Positions 35,670-49,407 of a stretch of DNA of 64,000 bases are shown here, one piece after another. Position numbers and translations under genes: made by a program. How positions within the stretch are numbered: the stretch's first letter is position 1; each line of letters begins with the position of its first letter. Origin of the DNA: Prinsepia uniflora (Eukaryota; Streptophyta; Magnoliopsida; Rosales; Rosaceae); the NCBI GenBank assembly GCA_032719365.1, contig CM064873.1:4684501-4748500 (forward strand). The letters run 5' to 3'. The notes beneath the pieces are model-generated. The model was not told the DNA's origin and searched no databases. It worked only from the letters and a program-made list of their open reading frames with translations.

Positions 35670-38600
35670 AGTGGTATCAGAGCAGGTTTTGCTCTTTTGT
35701 GCGCGAAGGACGAGGGTGTGATGTCTCTTTGGGCTGCAGTTCCGTTGTCAACCTGATAGATAGTTTTGGGTTTGTATGGTGGATTGGGTGTGTTTGGCCC
35801 GATACGCCGTGCATTGATGCGATTCAACCCAAGTGGGGTTGTATTCGATTAACTGGTAATGTGGGACCGTCGGTTCGGTCATGTGATGATGGATTGTTGT
35901 GCCACTGGGCACAGCTAGGTTCAGGGAACCCCATTGGAATAATGTTATGGAAATGCGAAACTCAGTTGAGTATTGGTCTAAGTTTTGGACCCTAGTAGTG
36001 TTGGCTAGTGTACGGGGTGTTGGTGCATCGGAGTTAGCCGATGACCTTCGTGGTGGAATCCACGATGGAACCCACGTTGAGTTGATGATTGGATTGGATT
36101 TGACGTCTATATGATGTCAGGACCGCGGGGTCGGTCAGGTTGTGGATTTTACTGCAGAAGGCAGTTGGGTTCGGTGGAACCCTAGGGTGTGATCTTGGAA
36201 CCCTAATTTATAATTGACAGACTGGAAGAGTGAACTTTAAATGAGAACTTGTGTTGCGACGAGCGGCTGAGGTCGTGGATGACCATGTGGATGACTCTAG
36301 TGAGTCTTATGGGATTCGATCCACGGATGCGGTTATGAGATAAAATATGGAATCCCGTGTTGGATCAAATATTAGTGTGAGGATACGGATCTTGACAGCG
36401 ATGACTGTTGGTCGACAGTTGTGTCGAGATGACTGGCTATCGAGGGTATTTTATGTGGCTTTCACACTTGAGGATCAGGGGATGTTCAGGGAACGTCCAT
36501 TATCCTGATGTGCCGATGGCAAAAATTGGAGGTACCCATAGTCGTGAGGTACGAGTGGTGTTACGGGGTCGTCGTTCGGAATGAACGGAGATCCAGGGTA
36601 ACAACCTTGCACACAGTGTGCTAGCATGGGTGTTCGTGTGCTAGTGTGGATGTTCGTGTGCTATGTATGGATGTTGGTATGGTGATACCTTTATGCCAAT
36701 ACTAGTATGGATGCCTGTGTGCTGATACTAGTGTTGATGATGGTGTGTTGGTACTGGTACTAGCGCTGGTGCAGATGACAGTAATTGTGATGACGATGAG
36801 CCACCAGTTGGGGTGTGACTCTGTCATGATGAACAGATGATTGGTATCTGCGACTCAGTGGTGGTTGAGTCTTGGACTGGATGGGATCCAGTGGAGGTCG
36901 TGATGTGTTGGGATAAGTCCTAACAGGTATATGATGACAAGTGATGAATGGATATTAAGGTATGATTGAAACTTGAGGAATCTAGGGATGATGTTCCCTA
37001 TGTCATGAGAATTGGTGGATTTGGAGTTGTTGTCAGCTCCGAGATTGGTAAGATTGTGTACTGCTTATATCCCCAGGAAGTACAAGGAAATTATTGAAAT
37101 TGGAAAAGTCGGGGAAACCATTCGTGGTATTGATTTGTGATTTGGTGATTGTGAATCACTTGGAACCTAAGGATTGAACCTGTTAAGGTCGAGATGTGAG
37201 ACAAAGGCAGTATGGTATGCACATTCCGGCAAAATTGTAGATATCCCGTTCGGAATCGGGGTGTGTGCATACATGATTATTGACGGACGTGAGGTCTGAG
37301 TAATGAATTGATGTTGGACACGTGGTGGTCCAAGTGAGGTATGGACGTGGGCAGTCCAGTGGTTGGACTTGACATCTCATTGGGAGCATGTCTGTTCCCA
37401 ACAGGGTTGGAACTCCCGTGTCGGGGAGAGTTGTGATTGGGAGACGAGAGGAGTGCTCGTCTCCGCATCGGTGATTGGTATTCCGAAGTCTTTGGGGTTG
37501 ACTTCTTATTTTCTGTCGTGGCAGATGATGATTGTTGCTACCAGTACGTTGAGCGTGTATTGGTGGGTGGACCCATGTTTGGCTTGGGGTCTTTGGTCAT
37601 AAGCAGTTGTGTGTGATTTTGGATTTGGTGGTGAAATGCGTGGTCATCTTTCCACCAAGGGAAAATTTGGCGAATGATTCAATTGAGGGTGTAAGACCCT
37701 ACGATCAGCTTTCAGATGGATTGCTTGTTATGTGAGCATGTGTGGATCCTAGGTGGATCTGATTTGTGATGTTGTCGACTTTGGTCGATGTGACGATCTA
37801 GGATCGTGATGTTACTTGTCCGATGACGTAGTGATGGATCTGGGTCGTGATCGTGATGATCCAGATTGGATGAGAGTTTACCACTCTTACCTTGGTATGT
37901 GAGTCGTAAATGACGGGACTGAACTTCTTTTCGGAGTGAGTCCATATGGTTTGTGACTTGGTTGAGTAGGTTTCCGATGTGGTCGGATTTTGTCAACCTT
38001 TGACGTGTGGATATTGGGACTGGCTTCCCTATGAAGTCAATCGAGTGTTTTGGACAGGCAACCGATAGATTCGGTTATGTTACGTCTTGATGGACGTAAA
38101 CGAGATTTTGGGTTTTGGAATCGAATTTCTGGGTGACGATTCAGGATTCGATTGCGAAGCTCGAAAATGGATTACTGGATTTGGGTACGGAATGATTATT
38201 CCAATGCTAGCTAACAGAGTAATGATTTCGGATTCAGATTTGGAAATGGATTAAAAATATGATGTCTGGGTTCGGGTTCGGGATTTCTTACGAAATTGCG
38301 AATTCGGATTCGAAATTGGAACTAGATGACGGGTGGAGCTCGTTTTGTCTCATGATGGTTTGGGCAAATGTACTCCATTATTGGAACGTGTTTGGCTACG
38401 ACCTGGGTGGTTGTAGGCGGATTGATGGATTGATGTACGTACAGGGTACGTTGTACGAGGATTGATACTGGTTAGGCTGAGTGGTGCCTAATGGCGGTAC
38501 ATGGGATGTACCCGTGGTGGGTGATCAAACGTGTTGGTGATCGGTTTGGTTCTGATATCTTTTGTTTGGTTGTGATCGTGGACTGGACATTGGATACTGT

Positions 38601-39389
38601 GCGCTGTGCAGAGTGATTTTGTCGGGTTCAGTGATTGTATGAGCAGGTGCTCTTAGCCACGGTTGGCTAGTGGAACCCTAGTATCGAGATGTGTGATCAC
38701 TGCTGGGCTGGTATTCATTGTGTTCCAGTTACACCACTTGATTGAGTAAATTGACGGTATACGTACAATCAGGATGAGTGAATTGGTGGTCAGAGTAACC
38801 ACGAGTAGCCTTGTGTGACTTGATCACACCGTGAGTTCCCAGCGTCTTGGTTCGCTGAGGGAGTCGGCGATTTTGGACATTGAGATTAATATATGTCGCA
38901 GGATTGGGCTTGCCCTGCGAATTGTGATCATGTAGTTGATCCTACGCTCCATTGGGAGTGATGTAGTACGTGGTGTTGTCACTGATTGGCTGATGGTTGG
39001 AGCCTTACCAGGGTGGTAAATCTTTGTGGTGACAGTTTGAACTGGTGGTGTCAGCGTGGACTGACAAATGAAATTTGGCGACTCCCAATGGGAGCAAAGG
39101 TAAGGATATATTGGTAATGGAAGGGAACCGTCTAGCTGAAGAAGTCAGCTAAATGGTTAGGCGATTTTATCGCGGATCAGGTGATCATTTCCACTCGAGG
39201 TGGTCGAGTGTTGTTGCTATTATGACGTATGACTGTGATGGGATGTCTGGGTACAGACGAGGCAGGTGTTGTCCCAGTATGTGGGTGTACAAGTGTACAC
39301 AGATGTGTGAGCGAATTGTTTTCCACAAGGTGGTTGTGGAATAAGGATGTTGGTAATTTCGAGGATGAAATTCTTTAAGGAGGGAAGGT
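35670..39389 (+). other. Internal domain of block C (non-coding, 3.7 kb)
   Basis: Runs from the tRNA-iMet primer site to the polypurine tract AAGGAGGGAAGGT. It matches element B's internal domain in reverse. Frames present in both copies include 38259-38465 (68 codons) and 39153-39344 (63 codons), but none has a known domain. Confidence 0.83.
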
Positions 39390-40493
39390 TGTAACGACCC
39401 GTCCCGAATATCGGGATTTAATAATATTTAATTGTGATTTACTAATCTGGGATTAGTTGTGTGATTTGGGACGAATTGTGCAAAATGACCGTTTTGCCCC
39501 TAGGCGTGGGCAAAATGTTGACTTTTAAATCAGATGGTCAAATGGACTTTGACCGATAACCGTGACGTAGTTCGGGACGTCACGAGTTCATAGACAGGTG
39601 GCACGTTCGATTCTGACGTTCGTGGTGAAAGTTATGATGTACGGAAGTTCATGGGCGTTTTCGTAATTTAAACGTAATAAGGGGGAAATGTTGACTTTTT
39701 GATCGGGAGGTCCGATGGCCGAGGACCGAGGACCGTTAGGAAGGTCTCGATGCCCTGAGTTCGTAGACAGGCGGCACGCATCAATTAGAGTCCGTATGAC
39801 CGAGTTACGGGTCAGGATGCGTGAGGGGCATTTTGGTAATTTTCTGCACAAGGGCAGAATTGTAATTTCACACGGGGTACTATTTCATTGAACAGCTGTG
39901 AAGGTGGAATGTTTGTGCGATCGATCCCGTGATTGTTTATCAATTTAATGGCTTAATTGGGCCAGTTTGAGGTGGAATCGCACATGTGATGGTGCTGGCA
40001 ATCAATCACATGAACATGGGCACTGTTTTATCATGTTTTCGGGTCAGTGCAGGGAATTTACACAGTGGACTGAGGGGCACTTTAGGATGCTTTTAATGGT
40101 TGATTTAGATCGATAGAATGGAGAGTGAGTCAAGAGGATGACTCTGAGATTGAGAATGAGAGGAATGGAGTGAGAATGGTGGAGGAATGCTCAAAAACCC
40201 GAAACTGGTTTCTGGGAAAATCAAATTCGAACTTCCAGTTTTAGGCCAGCCCAAGCCTAATTGATGATGGATTGAGCTTCCTGGAACTTCAACGAGTCGA
40301 ACCAGATCAAATGGGGCAAGCTTTGGGGCTCCTAGGGCCGTGAACGGACGAGGTGGACGGCCAGAAAACTCAAGCTTGAGTTGTGGTGATTGAGGTAACG
40401 TTGTGTTCAATTAATCATGCTAATTGGTTCGTGTTAATCCTTATATACTTCATATGAAGTTAATTTGACAATGGTTGAGGATTGATGGAGTTT
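39390..40493 (+). repeat. LTR D, truncated after 1.1 kb
   Basis: Matches LTR C from its first base to GATGGAGTTT, then breaks into minus-strand internal sequence beginning CGGGAGTTCC. The remaining 1.75 kb of this LTR is missing. Confidence 0.88.
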
Positions 40494-42204
40494 CGGGAGT
40501 TCCAACCATGTTGGAAACAGACATGCCCCTTAATGAGATGTCAAGTCCAAACACTGGACTGCCCACATCCTTACCTCATTTGGACCACCACGTGCCCAAA
40601 GTCAATTCATTATTTGGACCTCACGTCCGCCAATAATCATTTATGCACACACCCCGATTCCGAACGGGATTTTCTCAACTCTTCTTGGATGTGCATACCA
40701 TACTGCCTTCGTCTCACATCTCAACCTTTACAGGTTCAATCCTCAGGTTCCACGTGATTCACAACCACAAAATCACAGAATCCCACGTCAATACCACGAA
40801 TGGTTTTCCTCGACTTTTCCAATTCCAATCATTTCCTTGTACTCTCTGGGGATATAAGAAGTATACAGTCTTACCAATCTCGGAGTTGACAACAACTCCC
40901 CAAATCCACCAATTCTCCTGACATAGGGAACATCATCCCTAGATTCCTCAAGTTTCAATCATACCTTTTTATCCATTCATCACTTGTCATCATATATCTG
41001 TTGGGACTTATCCCAACACGTCACAATCTCCACTGGATCCTATCCAGTCCATGACTCAACCACCACTTGAGTCGCAGATACCAATCATATGTCCATCAGG
41101 ACAGAGTCACATCTCAAGTCGTGGCTCATCGTCATCACAATCACTGACACCTGCACCAGCGCTAGTATCCCGACACTTGCCTCCACACACAGGCATCCAT
41201 ACATCCATACTGGCACACGAACATCCAAACTAGCACACGAACATCCACGCTAGCACACTGTGTACAAGGTTGATACCCTGGATCTCCGTTCATACCGAAT
41301 GACGATCCTGTATCACCACTCGTACCCCACGGCTATGGGTACCTCCAATTAACCATCCGCACATCAGGATAATGAACGTTCCCTGAACGTCCCCTGATCC
41401 TCAAGTGTTAAAACCACGCTAAATACCCTCGATAACCAGTCATCTAGACACAACTGTCGGCCAACAGTCATCGCTGTCAAGATCAGTATCCACACATCAC
41501 ACTATTATTCGATCCAACACGGAATTCCACATCTTATCCCATAACCGTACCCGTGGATCGAATCCCATAATCCGGACTAGACTCACTAGAGTCATCCACA
41601 TGGTCATCCACAACCTTCGCCGCTCGTCGCAGCATAAGTCCTCATTTAAAGTTCACTTTTCCTGTCCATCCATTATAAATTAGGGTTCCGAAATCACACC
41701 CAAGGGTTTCACCGAACCCAACTGCCTTCTGCAGTAAAATCCACAACCTGACCGACTCCGCGGTCCTGACATCGTATAGACGTGCAATCCAATCCAATCG
41801 TCAACTCAACGTGGGTACCACCACGAAGGTCATCGGCTAACTCCGATGAACCAACATCTCTTACCCTAGCCATCACCACTAGGATCCACATTTTAGACCA
41901 TTACTCAACTGAGTTTCACATCTCCATCTCATTATTCAAATTGGGTTCCCTGAACCCAGCTGTGCCCAGTAGCACAACAATCCATCACCATATGACCGAA
42001 CCGACGGTCCCACATTACCAGTTAATCACAAACAACCCCACTTGGGTCGAATCACCTTAACGCACGGCGTATCAGGCCAAACGTACTCAATCTACTACTC
42101 AAACCCAAAACTATCTATCAAGTTGACAACGGAACCGCAGCCCAAAGAGACATCACACCCTCGACCTTCGCGCACAAAAGAGCAAAACCTGCTCTGATAC
42201 CACT
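40494..42204 (-). other. Element A internal domain, primer-site end
   Basis: Corresponds to element B 27609-29337 and ends with the primer-site complement at 42191-42202 next to the 5' LTR. It is non-coding. Together with 22523-22939 and 32071-32413 it accounts for about two thirds of a 3.7-kb internal domain. Confidence 0.85.
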
Positions 42205-44446
42205 TGACACGACCCATCCCAATTCCCCCGGGGATTACCGTGGAATGTGTCATGCTCCCGTCTGACAAGAGGTGTCAGACAAGGGATAACCTGTTGCCAC
42301 TGCCCAAACGGGCTTCCAGAGTGCGCAATGATCGATGGAGGAGGTGTGTGATGTCCCAGTCTCTGCTGCAGACGCTTCCGGAATCAACCTGAAGGGCATT
42401 AAAAACCAAAGCTGTGAGTGGACGAAAATAAACAAGTCTGTTTAAAACATTTGTAAAGACATTTATGCCCCTCAGTAAAAACATATGCATGCACCAAAAA
42501 CCAATAACCACATATTTATTTAGAAATAACCATTAGGGCCTTAGCCCGGACACCAAAACATAGTTTTGGATCCCAAAAGTCAATCCAAGAGTTATTTCAT
42601 AAATCCAGTAAGATACATTTATTATTTTTCCATCTCCGGCATCCCCGATGCCTAGCGTCCCTGACGCTTAACGTCTCTGACGTCATATCTCACGGTATTA
42701 AGCAACGCGTGCCACCCGGGGTCTCACCGGGTCCATATCTCTTACATCCCCGATGTCTGACGTTCTTGATGTCTAATGATAGCAATCCTGCTCCTGGATC
42801 ACTATACGGTCCGGCTGCTCCGTACAATGACCCCTCGCAGACAATGCACCGTGACTTCTCCAGTGTCCCCGACACTTCGAGGAGACCAATATATATCCTC
42901 GTATCGAGATGGTTTTATGGAACACATTTTATTATTCATTTCCAACATATCACAAGGGCCCTGCCCCGAATTTCCATAAAACCGTCATAAGTCCAAATAG
43001 TTGATTATCAAATCCGAAATCATTTATTCAATTCCATTTTAGGGTCCCCGACCCGAAATCACATATATAAATCAACTGGGCCCCTGGCCCGATTACTTAA
43101 ATCAATTGGGCCCCTGGCCCGAATTCACTTTATCAAATCCGTAACCGTATCATGAAATCATATCCGAACCACAATTATGGAAATCAGTGCAAATCCAGAA
43201 AACTTCGATTTACGTGCAACACGTAAATTGCCTCGAAATGCGTGAAATCATATAAATTCACTGATATCCAAAGTAAACCATAAAATCACAATTATAACAA
43301 TCATGAAACAGTTATGCATGCATCGAATTTATAAAACCAATGTCCACTCACAGACCGTTTAACCGAGCGCCTTGATACGCGTGCCATAGGCCTTCCCGGG
43401 CCACACCACTATCACCGGGACTCCCAATCCTGTTCAAATCACATTAGAGGGTCACTAACCTCTTCATTAATATCCTATTAAAGTCCCGTAATTTTCTCGA
43501 ATTTTTAAGTATTTTTAAACTGGATTTAAAACCTTCGGACATCCCGAACAATATCGAGACGGTGTCCGATCGACACGAAACCAAACCCAAAATGTTCGTT
43601 ACATTGCATAGGGCAAAAGTCATGTTGACCTCACCTCGAGATCCGTGCCCACGCGACGTCATGCGCCGCCGTGAGTGGCTGCGCGTGAAAGCCACGCGCC
43701 TGCTACAGTGACTGCTACAGTCACCATCTTCACCCGTATGACTGGTAAACGGGTCTGATTACCCGCGACCTGACTGGGCCAGAACCAGTCAATTCAAGCT
43801 CGATTCCTTCCGTTTTTTATCCTAAAACAATCATCAACCAAATAATTTTAGTTCTGTGTCAATGATCAATCTCGACATGGATTAAATCGACCAATCCAAG
43901 CCCGAACAGCCAAACGGGTCGTCATTAGTAACTCACCCAACTCAAGTCCATTTTCAAATTAACTTCACAGGAAGTATACTAGGACCCAAACGAACCCAAA
44001 AGCACAACCAATTGAACAAGAGCTCACCTGGAAGTCGTCGTCCACACCACTGCGTTTCCCTGAAAACAGTGGCCACCGTCCCAGCTCAACCGTGGCTGGT
44101 TCCCATCGAAAATGATATGGCTGAGCTCCAGACACTCCCAGAAAGCTAAACCCGTCCTTGGTTTGGTCCAACAAGGCTCAGAAATTAAATTCTGAATTTT
44201 CCCTCCAAGAACCCGAAAATGGTTTCTCACGGTTTCCTCCCCAATTCGACAACCACACAAGCTCAGAATGATCCTCACAACTCACTCACAATGTTTTTAA
44301 TCCAATTGAGTCGTTAAAAGTGCCACAAAGCACCACGCAGGTCCAATGTGTAAAGGTTCCTGCACTGACCCGAAACCATTATTAAATGGTATCCATGTTC
44401 TTTAAGTCAGTTGCCAACCCAGAACACATGCCTCCACTACCTCAAA

Positions 44447-47305
44447 TGACAGGACCCGCCCCGATCCCCCTGGGACCACCCGGGACGTGCCCTGCTCCCG
44501 TCTGACACCCGACGTTAAAATACCAAAAATACCCTTATTGAAGATAAAATGCATAAAGAAAATCCATAGTTAAGTCATACATAGCACACCACACAAATAC
44601 TCAAATACAAATAGTGTCAGATAAGGGATGGTTCCCGAATACAGTTTATTGAGCACGACTCTAGACACACTACGTGCCAACCTACCCAGCAGTAGGGTTC
44701 AGGTACGCAACGTAAACCTATGCCTCTTCCTCCTCGGGATCCTCCTCCTCCTCCTCGGGATCCTCCTCCTCGATAGCACTACCTGGAGGGGTAGTAAAAC
44801 AACAAAGGTGAGTGGGCCGAAACTCAAGGTTTACAAAGTAGTTTACCATTTCGAAAACATATAACTTTTCCCCTCCGTTTTCCGAAAAGACATGCATAGT
44901 ATCAAAACCACAAAACCATATAGTCATAAGCAGAATAATATCAACATAATATAATCTTAGTCACTGCACTATACATCCCAACCCTGACATCCCAGATGCC
45001 TGACGTCCCAGACGCCCAATAAGGTCACAGTCTCAAGGCTACGCGTGCCACCCGGGGTCTCAATCCCGAGTCCAAATCCCGAACCTAGTCCGAGCATGGC
45101 ATTCTAGATGCCTGACGTCCCAGACGTCCAATAGTAGCAATCCTGCTCCTGAGTCACTCTACGGTCCGGTCCCTCCGTAGAATGACTCCTCACAGGCAAT
45201 GCGCCGTGACCGCTCCGGTGTACCTACATCCGGAGGAGATAGAATCCTAGGGTAGATCTATACAGTGCAGTACCACAGATAATATCGAGTTCCATTATAC
45301 ATATATATGACTCCAAACCATTTATAAACAACCAGACGGGTCTCATGCCCAAACATCGTAATACGTGCCATAAATCATACACAAGCTAAACAGATACTTT
45401 TACTCAAATCACATATAGATATAGTAGAAAGTAAAATAGTTATGCATGCCGAAGTTTAGTGAAATCAAAGGCCCACTCACAGTACAATCCCGCTGCAATC
45501 CCGAGCGTAAAGCCCCGTCCAAGGTTTAAAGTACAATTCCTGTCATGCCCAAAACATACGTAAAGGTCACTTTAAGTCCCTACTAAACAACTACGAAACC
45601 CTAGACTGAAACCGGCCCGGGAAAGCCGTCCGAACACGCTTCCCAAGGCATCAAACCCTAATTTGACCAACTTAACGATCTCCGATCGACACGAAACCAC
45701 CGCCATTGGATCCGTATCGTCGAAACCTTGAAAATGGCACTAGTCCCACACAAAATACTGTTCACGCGCGCCCCCCACGCTCCGGTCAACCCTCTGGTCA
45801 ACGGTGCTACAGTGATGCTGACGTCAGCATGACGTCACTGCTGACGTCAGCGTGACGTCATCACTGACAATGTCAAAGGACACGTGTCAACAGCCCATTG
45901 GTCCCTGGTCTGACAATATTCTGACATGATGACGTCATCATGACGTCACTGCTGACGTCAGCATGATGATGTCATCAGCTACAGTATTGGGTCTGCGAAT
46001 CGGGTCACCGCAGACCCACGGTTCGACCCGATCACAGATCGTGATTCCGACCACCAAAATCGACGGGGTTTGTTCCTATGGACTCGTCTGAACATGTTCT
46101 ATGGCTCTGTGTCATCAAAACAGATTTTGAAGTTCGAGAAATCACCTGAAAAATGACGGGGAATTGGCTGCCGGTTCTGGTTCGTCTTCTCCGGCGAGCC
46201 GTCACACCTCCAGCCACCAACTCAGGTCCAAAACACTCGTCTAGTCCCCTAGGTTAAGTCTCAAAAACAACCAAACAAACTCAACGTTAAAAACGGACGG
46301 TTTGAGGCAGGGAAGGAAAATCGGCCTTCACGGGTTTGCAGGCTTACCGCCGCCGTGTCGCCGCCGTGGGCTGCCCAGTCCAGTCCTACGCCGTCCAGAG
46401 GTCACAATGGTCCTAGCCCTAGGTTGGTTCGAGCCCAGACGTCACGGTTTGGATGGTTGGATGGTTTTGGGCTGCACGGGTCCTCTCGGGTTTGTGGGTT
46501 TTCCGGCCGTGCAGGGTGGCCGTGGTGGCGTTGGCCGGTGTCTGGTGGTGGTGGTGCACGGTCTGGTGCTGCCTGATGAAGAAGGTTGGGTGGTGAGCTG
46601 CTGGTGTGATTGTTTGAAGGATGGGAGGTTGCACGATTTGAAGGAAGAAATGAAAATGAATAAGTCTCTGATGGTTTAAGAACAGAAGGAGAAAATAGAA
46701 TGGATGGCTGAGATTGATTCTGAGTTAAGAGTGAAGGGTGAGGATTTAAGGAAATTAAACTATTTAATTAATCCCATGGCAGACCAAGATCCAGAATGTT
46801 GGGGATGATGTGGATGGGGTAGATGAGTGACATGTGTCACTCATCAAGGGTCCAGATTGATTGGGTTAAAGTAAATCAGATTATACTATTTTATTATTAT
46901 TTTAAGTTCCGAGTCTCGGTTAGTTCGGTTACGTTCTTGACCATAACTTTTTCGTCGTAAGTCCGATTTCAGCGTGCCGCCTGTCTACGGATTCGTATCG
47001 ACGAGACCTACGTAACGGTCATTGGCCCTCGTCCGTTGGACTTCCCGGGTCAAAAGTCAACATTTGGCCCCCAAATGACCAAATTACCAAAATGCCCCTC
47101 GACTTCCGAACGTCACATCTTCTTCCTCGAACGTCGGAATCGAACGTGCCACCTACCTATGAACTCGTGACGTCCTAAACTACGTCACGGTCACGTGTCA
47201 AAGTCCTAAATACTTCCCGAGGTAAAAGTCAACTTTTCCCCCCCTTCAGGGGCAAAACGGTCAATTTACAATAAAATAATAATTACGAAAGTTCGGGTTG
47301 TTACA
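44447..47305 (-). mobile_element. Solo LTR F (third related family)
   Basis: 2859 bp, from TGACAGGACCCGCCCC to GTTCGGGTTGTTACA, flanked by TCAAA duplications (44442-44446, 47306-47310). The empty site is at 21947 in the sister LTR. It contains a CTCCTC/GGGATC simple repeat (44722-44775), 15-bp palindromes at 44986-45016 and 45098-45128, and a TGACGTCA array (45819-45960). The acidic 69-codon minus-strand frame at 44718-44927 is just the translation of the simple repeat. Confidence 0.88.
45819..45960. promoter_or_regulatory. Seven TGACGTCA octamers in two helically phased arrays
   Basis: Perfect octamers at 45819, 45830, 45842, 45853, 45930, 45941 and 45953; a G-box CACGTG lies between the arrays (45881-45886). 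TGACGTCA is a known bZIP (TGA/CRE-type) site. Start-to-start spacing of 11-12 bp would place the sites near one DNA face. Regulatory use is inferred. Confidence 0.75.
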
Positions 47306-49407
47306 TCAAAGCTGTCCCAAATCATTCATTAATGTTAAACAACCCGTGGGATCGATCGCACAAGACACCCCCATTTTCACGGCTGTTGATCAACAGTGCA
47401 CAGTGAAAATTACAATTCTGCCCCTGCACAGTAAATTACCAAAATGCCCCTCACGCATCCAGACCCGTAACTCGATCATACGAACTCCGATTGATGCGTG
47501 CCGCCTGTCTACGGACTCAGAGCATCGAGACCATCCTAACGGTCCTCGGCCATCGGACCTCCCGATCAAAAAGTCAACATTTCCCTTTATTTTGTTCAAA
47601 TTACGAAAATACCCTTGAACTTCCGTACATCATAACTTTCACCACGAACATCGGAATCGAACGTGCCACCTGTCTATGAACTCGTGACGTCCCAAAATAC
47701 GTCACGGTCATCGGTCAAAGTCCGTTTGTGTCAGGACCCACCCCAGTTTCACCCCGAAACCCGAGGTAAATCCTGCTCCCGTTTGACACCCCGACACAAA
47801 CCAAAGTAAACGACTAAACTACACCGTCAGACGCAGGAGAAACTATACAATACATCCCGAAGTTAACAGTTTACAGAGCATAGTCCCAAATACACAGGAA
47901 AGAAAACCGATAAACAGTACACGCACACGGAAAAGTTTAAAACACTTCGGGATCCCTTTCGTGACTTCTATGCCTCAGACGCTGCCTCGACGCCGAAACC
48001 CCGTTCAGGCTCCACGACCTGCAGGGCAATTTAAAACAGAAGATGTGAGTGGACCATAATAATAGAAAAGTTTCTAAAACCATTTATAAGAAAACCGGGT
48101 TTAGCCCTCCGTTTTGAAACCACATACATAACCTAGTTATTAAAACAGTTATAAATCGATCATCATAAAACATCATAAGAAACAGAAAAACTCTAAAACA
48201 GTTATAGAACCCATATCATAAGCATCATAAAACCGTAACGTAAAACATAAAGTTCAACCAATCATTTGCCGATCAAACCTGCTGGACCTATCCGAGTCTT
48301 TAAACTCCCGAGTCTTTAAACTCAATCCAGGCCTCAATAATATCCGACTCTTTAAACTCAACAGGCCTACGGGGGAAAATATCAATATATCCGAGTCTTT
48401 AAACTCAATCCGGGTCTTTAAACCCAATCCGGGCCCGTCCCTCATCAATCATAATATTCGGGTCTTTAAACCCAATATCCAGATCCAGAAAATCCAATCA
48501 AAATCATTTGAAAACCATTTCCGAATTCACATCCAAATCCGAATCCGAAATCACCGGTCTGATACCCTTCCAGCATCCAGAACCGTCATTCCGAACCCAA
48601 ATCCGGAATTCCACGTTCCAAGCTTAAAACCAATTCTCGATTCTCGAGATCCGATTTCACAACCGAAAATCCTTGATCATCAAATCATGTTCCAAAATCC
48701 ACTTATAATCATTGAAAATCATTTAACATTTGAAACCCCAAAACCACAGCTTAATATGCAGAATTCACACTTTCTTGTAAAACGTGCCAAATAGTTATTT
48801 CTCGAAAACCGTGCAATTTTATATAAAACCACATCATAAATCCAACAATAATGAAATCACGTATATAAAACAAGTATAGAAAACAATTATGCATGTTCGA
48901 GTTTAAGGAAAGGGTCCACTCACAGTACTGAGCCCTCAATCGTGTCCCGAACGTCTTGTACGTTCCTCAGCTTCCTCGGGAACTCCCGATCTTGTCAACA
49001 ACCACCAAAATACGTTACTAACACGTCTACGAGGATCCACCTAAATTCCCTCAAAAATCCCCGGGTCCTAAACGTACCGAACCGGAACCCTAAACCTTTA
49101 CCCGCGCGGAACTACTTCGATTCGACGTCCGACTAACCCGAAACCACCTCCAACGGACTCATCACAACACCTAGACCAAAAACCTAGTTGACAAATTTCT
49201 CAACCGCCACCTCACGCGCCCCAACGCGCCGCCAAAAATGGCTGCGCGTGGCCCTCACGCGCCTGCTACAGTGTCACCGTCTACCTCGAGTAGACCCGGT
49301 TCGACACAGTTCTGCACTGCTACAGTGTCACCGTCTACCTCGAGTAGACCCAGTTCGACACAGTTCTGCACCTCGAACCGGCGAGGACGGTTCTCCGCCG
49401 TTCCTGC

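Larger units (their letters stand above)
32407..40493 (+). mobile_element. Inverted block C/D: opposite-strand piece of the same LARD family
   Basis: Plus-oriented block inside minus-oriented element A. Order: internal-domain tail 32407-32817, complete LTR C 32818-35669 (2852 bp), primer site TGGTATCAGAGC 35672-35683, complete internal domain 35670-39389, then the first 1104 bp of LTR D (39390-40493). The polypurine tract AAGGAGGGAAGGT precedes both LTRs. LTR C and the LTR D fragment differ at about a dozen sites. The left junction shares TCACTGA with both strands of the family; the right junction (40493/40494) shows no overlap. There is no target duplication, so this is not a simple insertion. 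Confidence 0.82.

Noticed and set aside
35379..35995. Frames of 112-125 codons spanning LTR C and its internal domain, similar to 29069-29401
   Set aside because: They run across the LTR end and the tRNA primer site, which are constrained as DNA/RNA signals. No protein domain is visible.
44718..44927. A small acidic protein (Glu/Asp-rich)
   Set aside because: It is the translation of a CTCCTC simple repeat inside solo LTR F.
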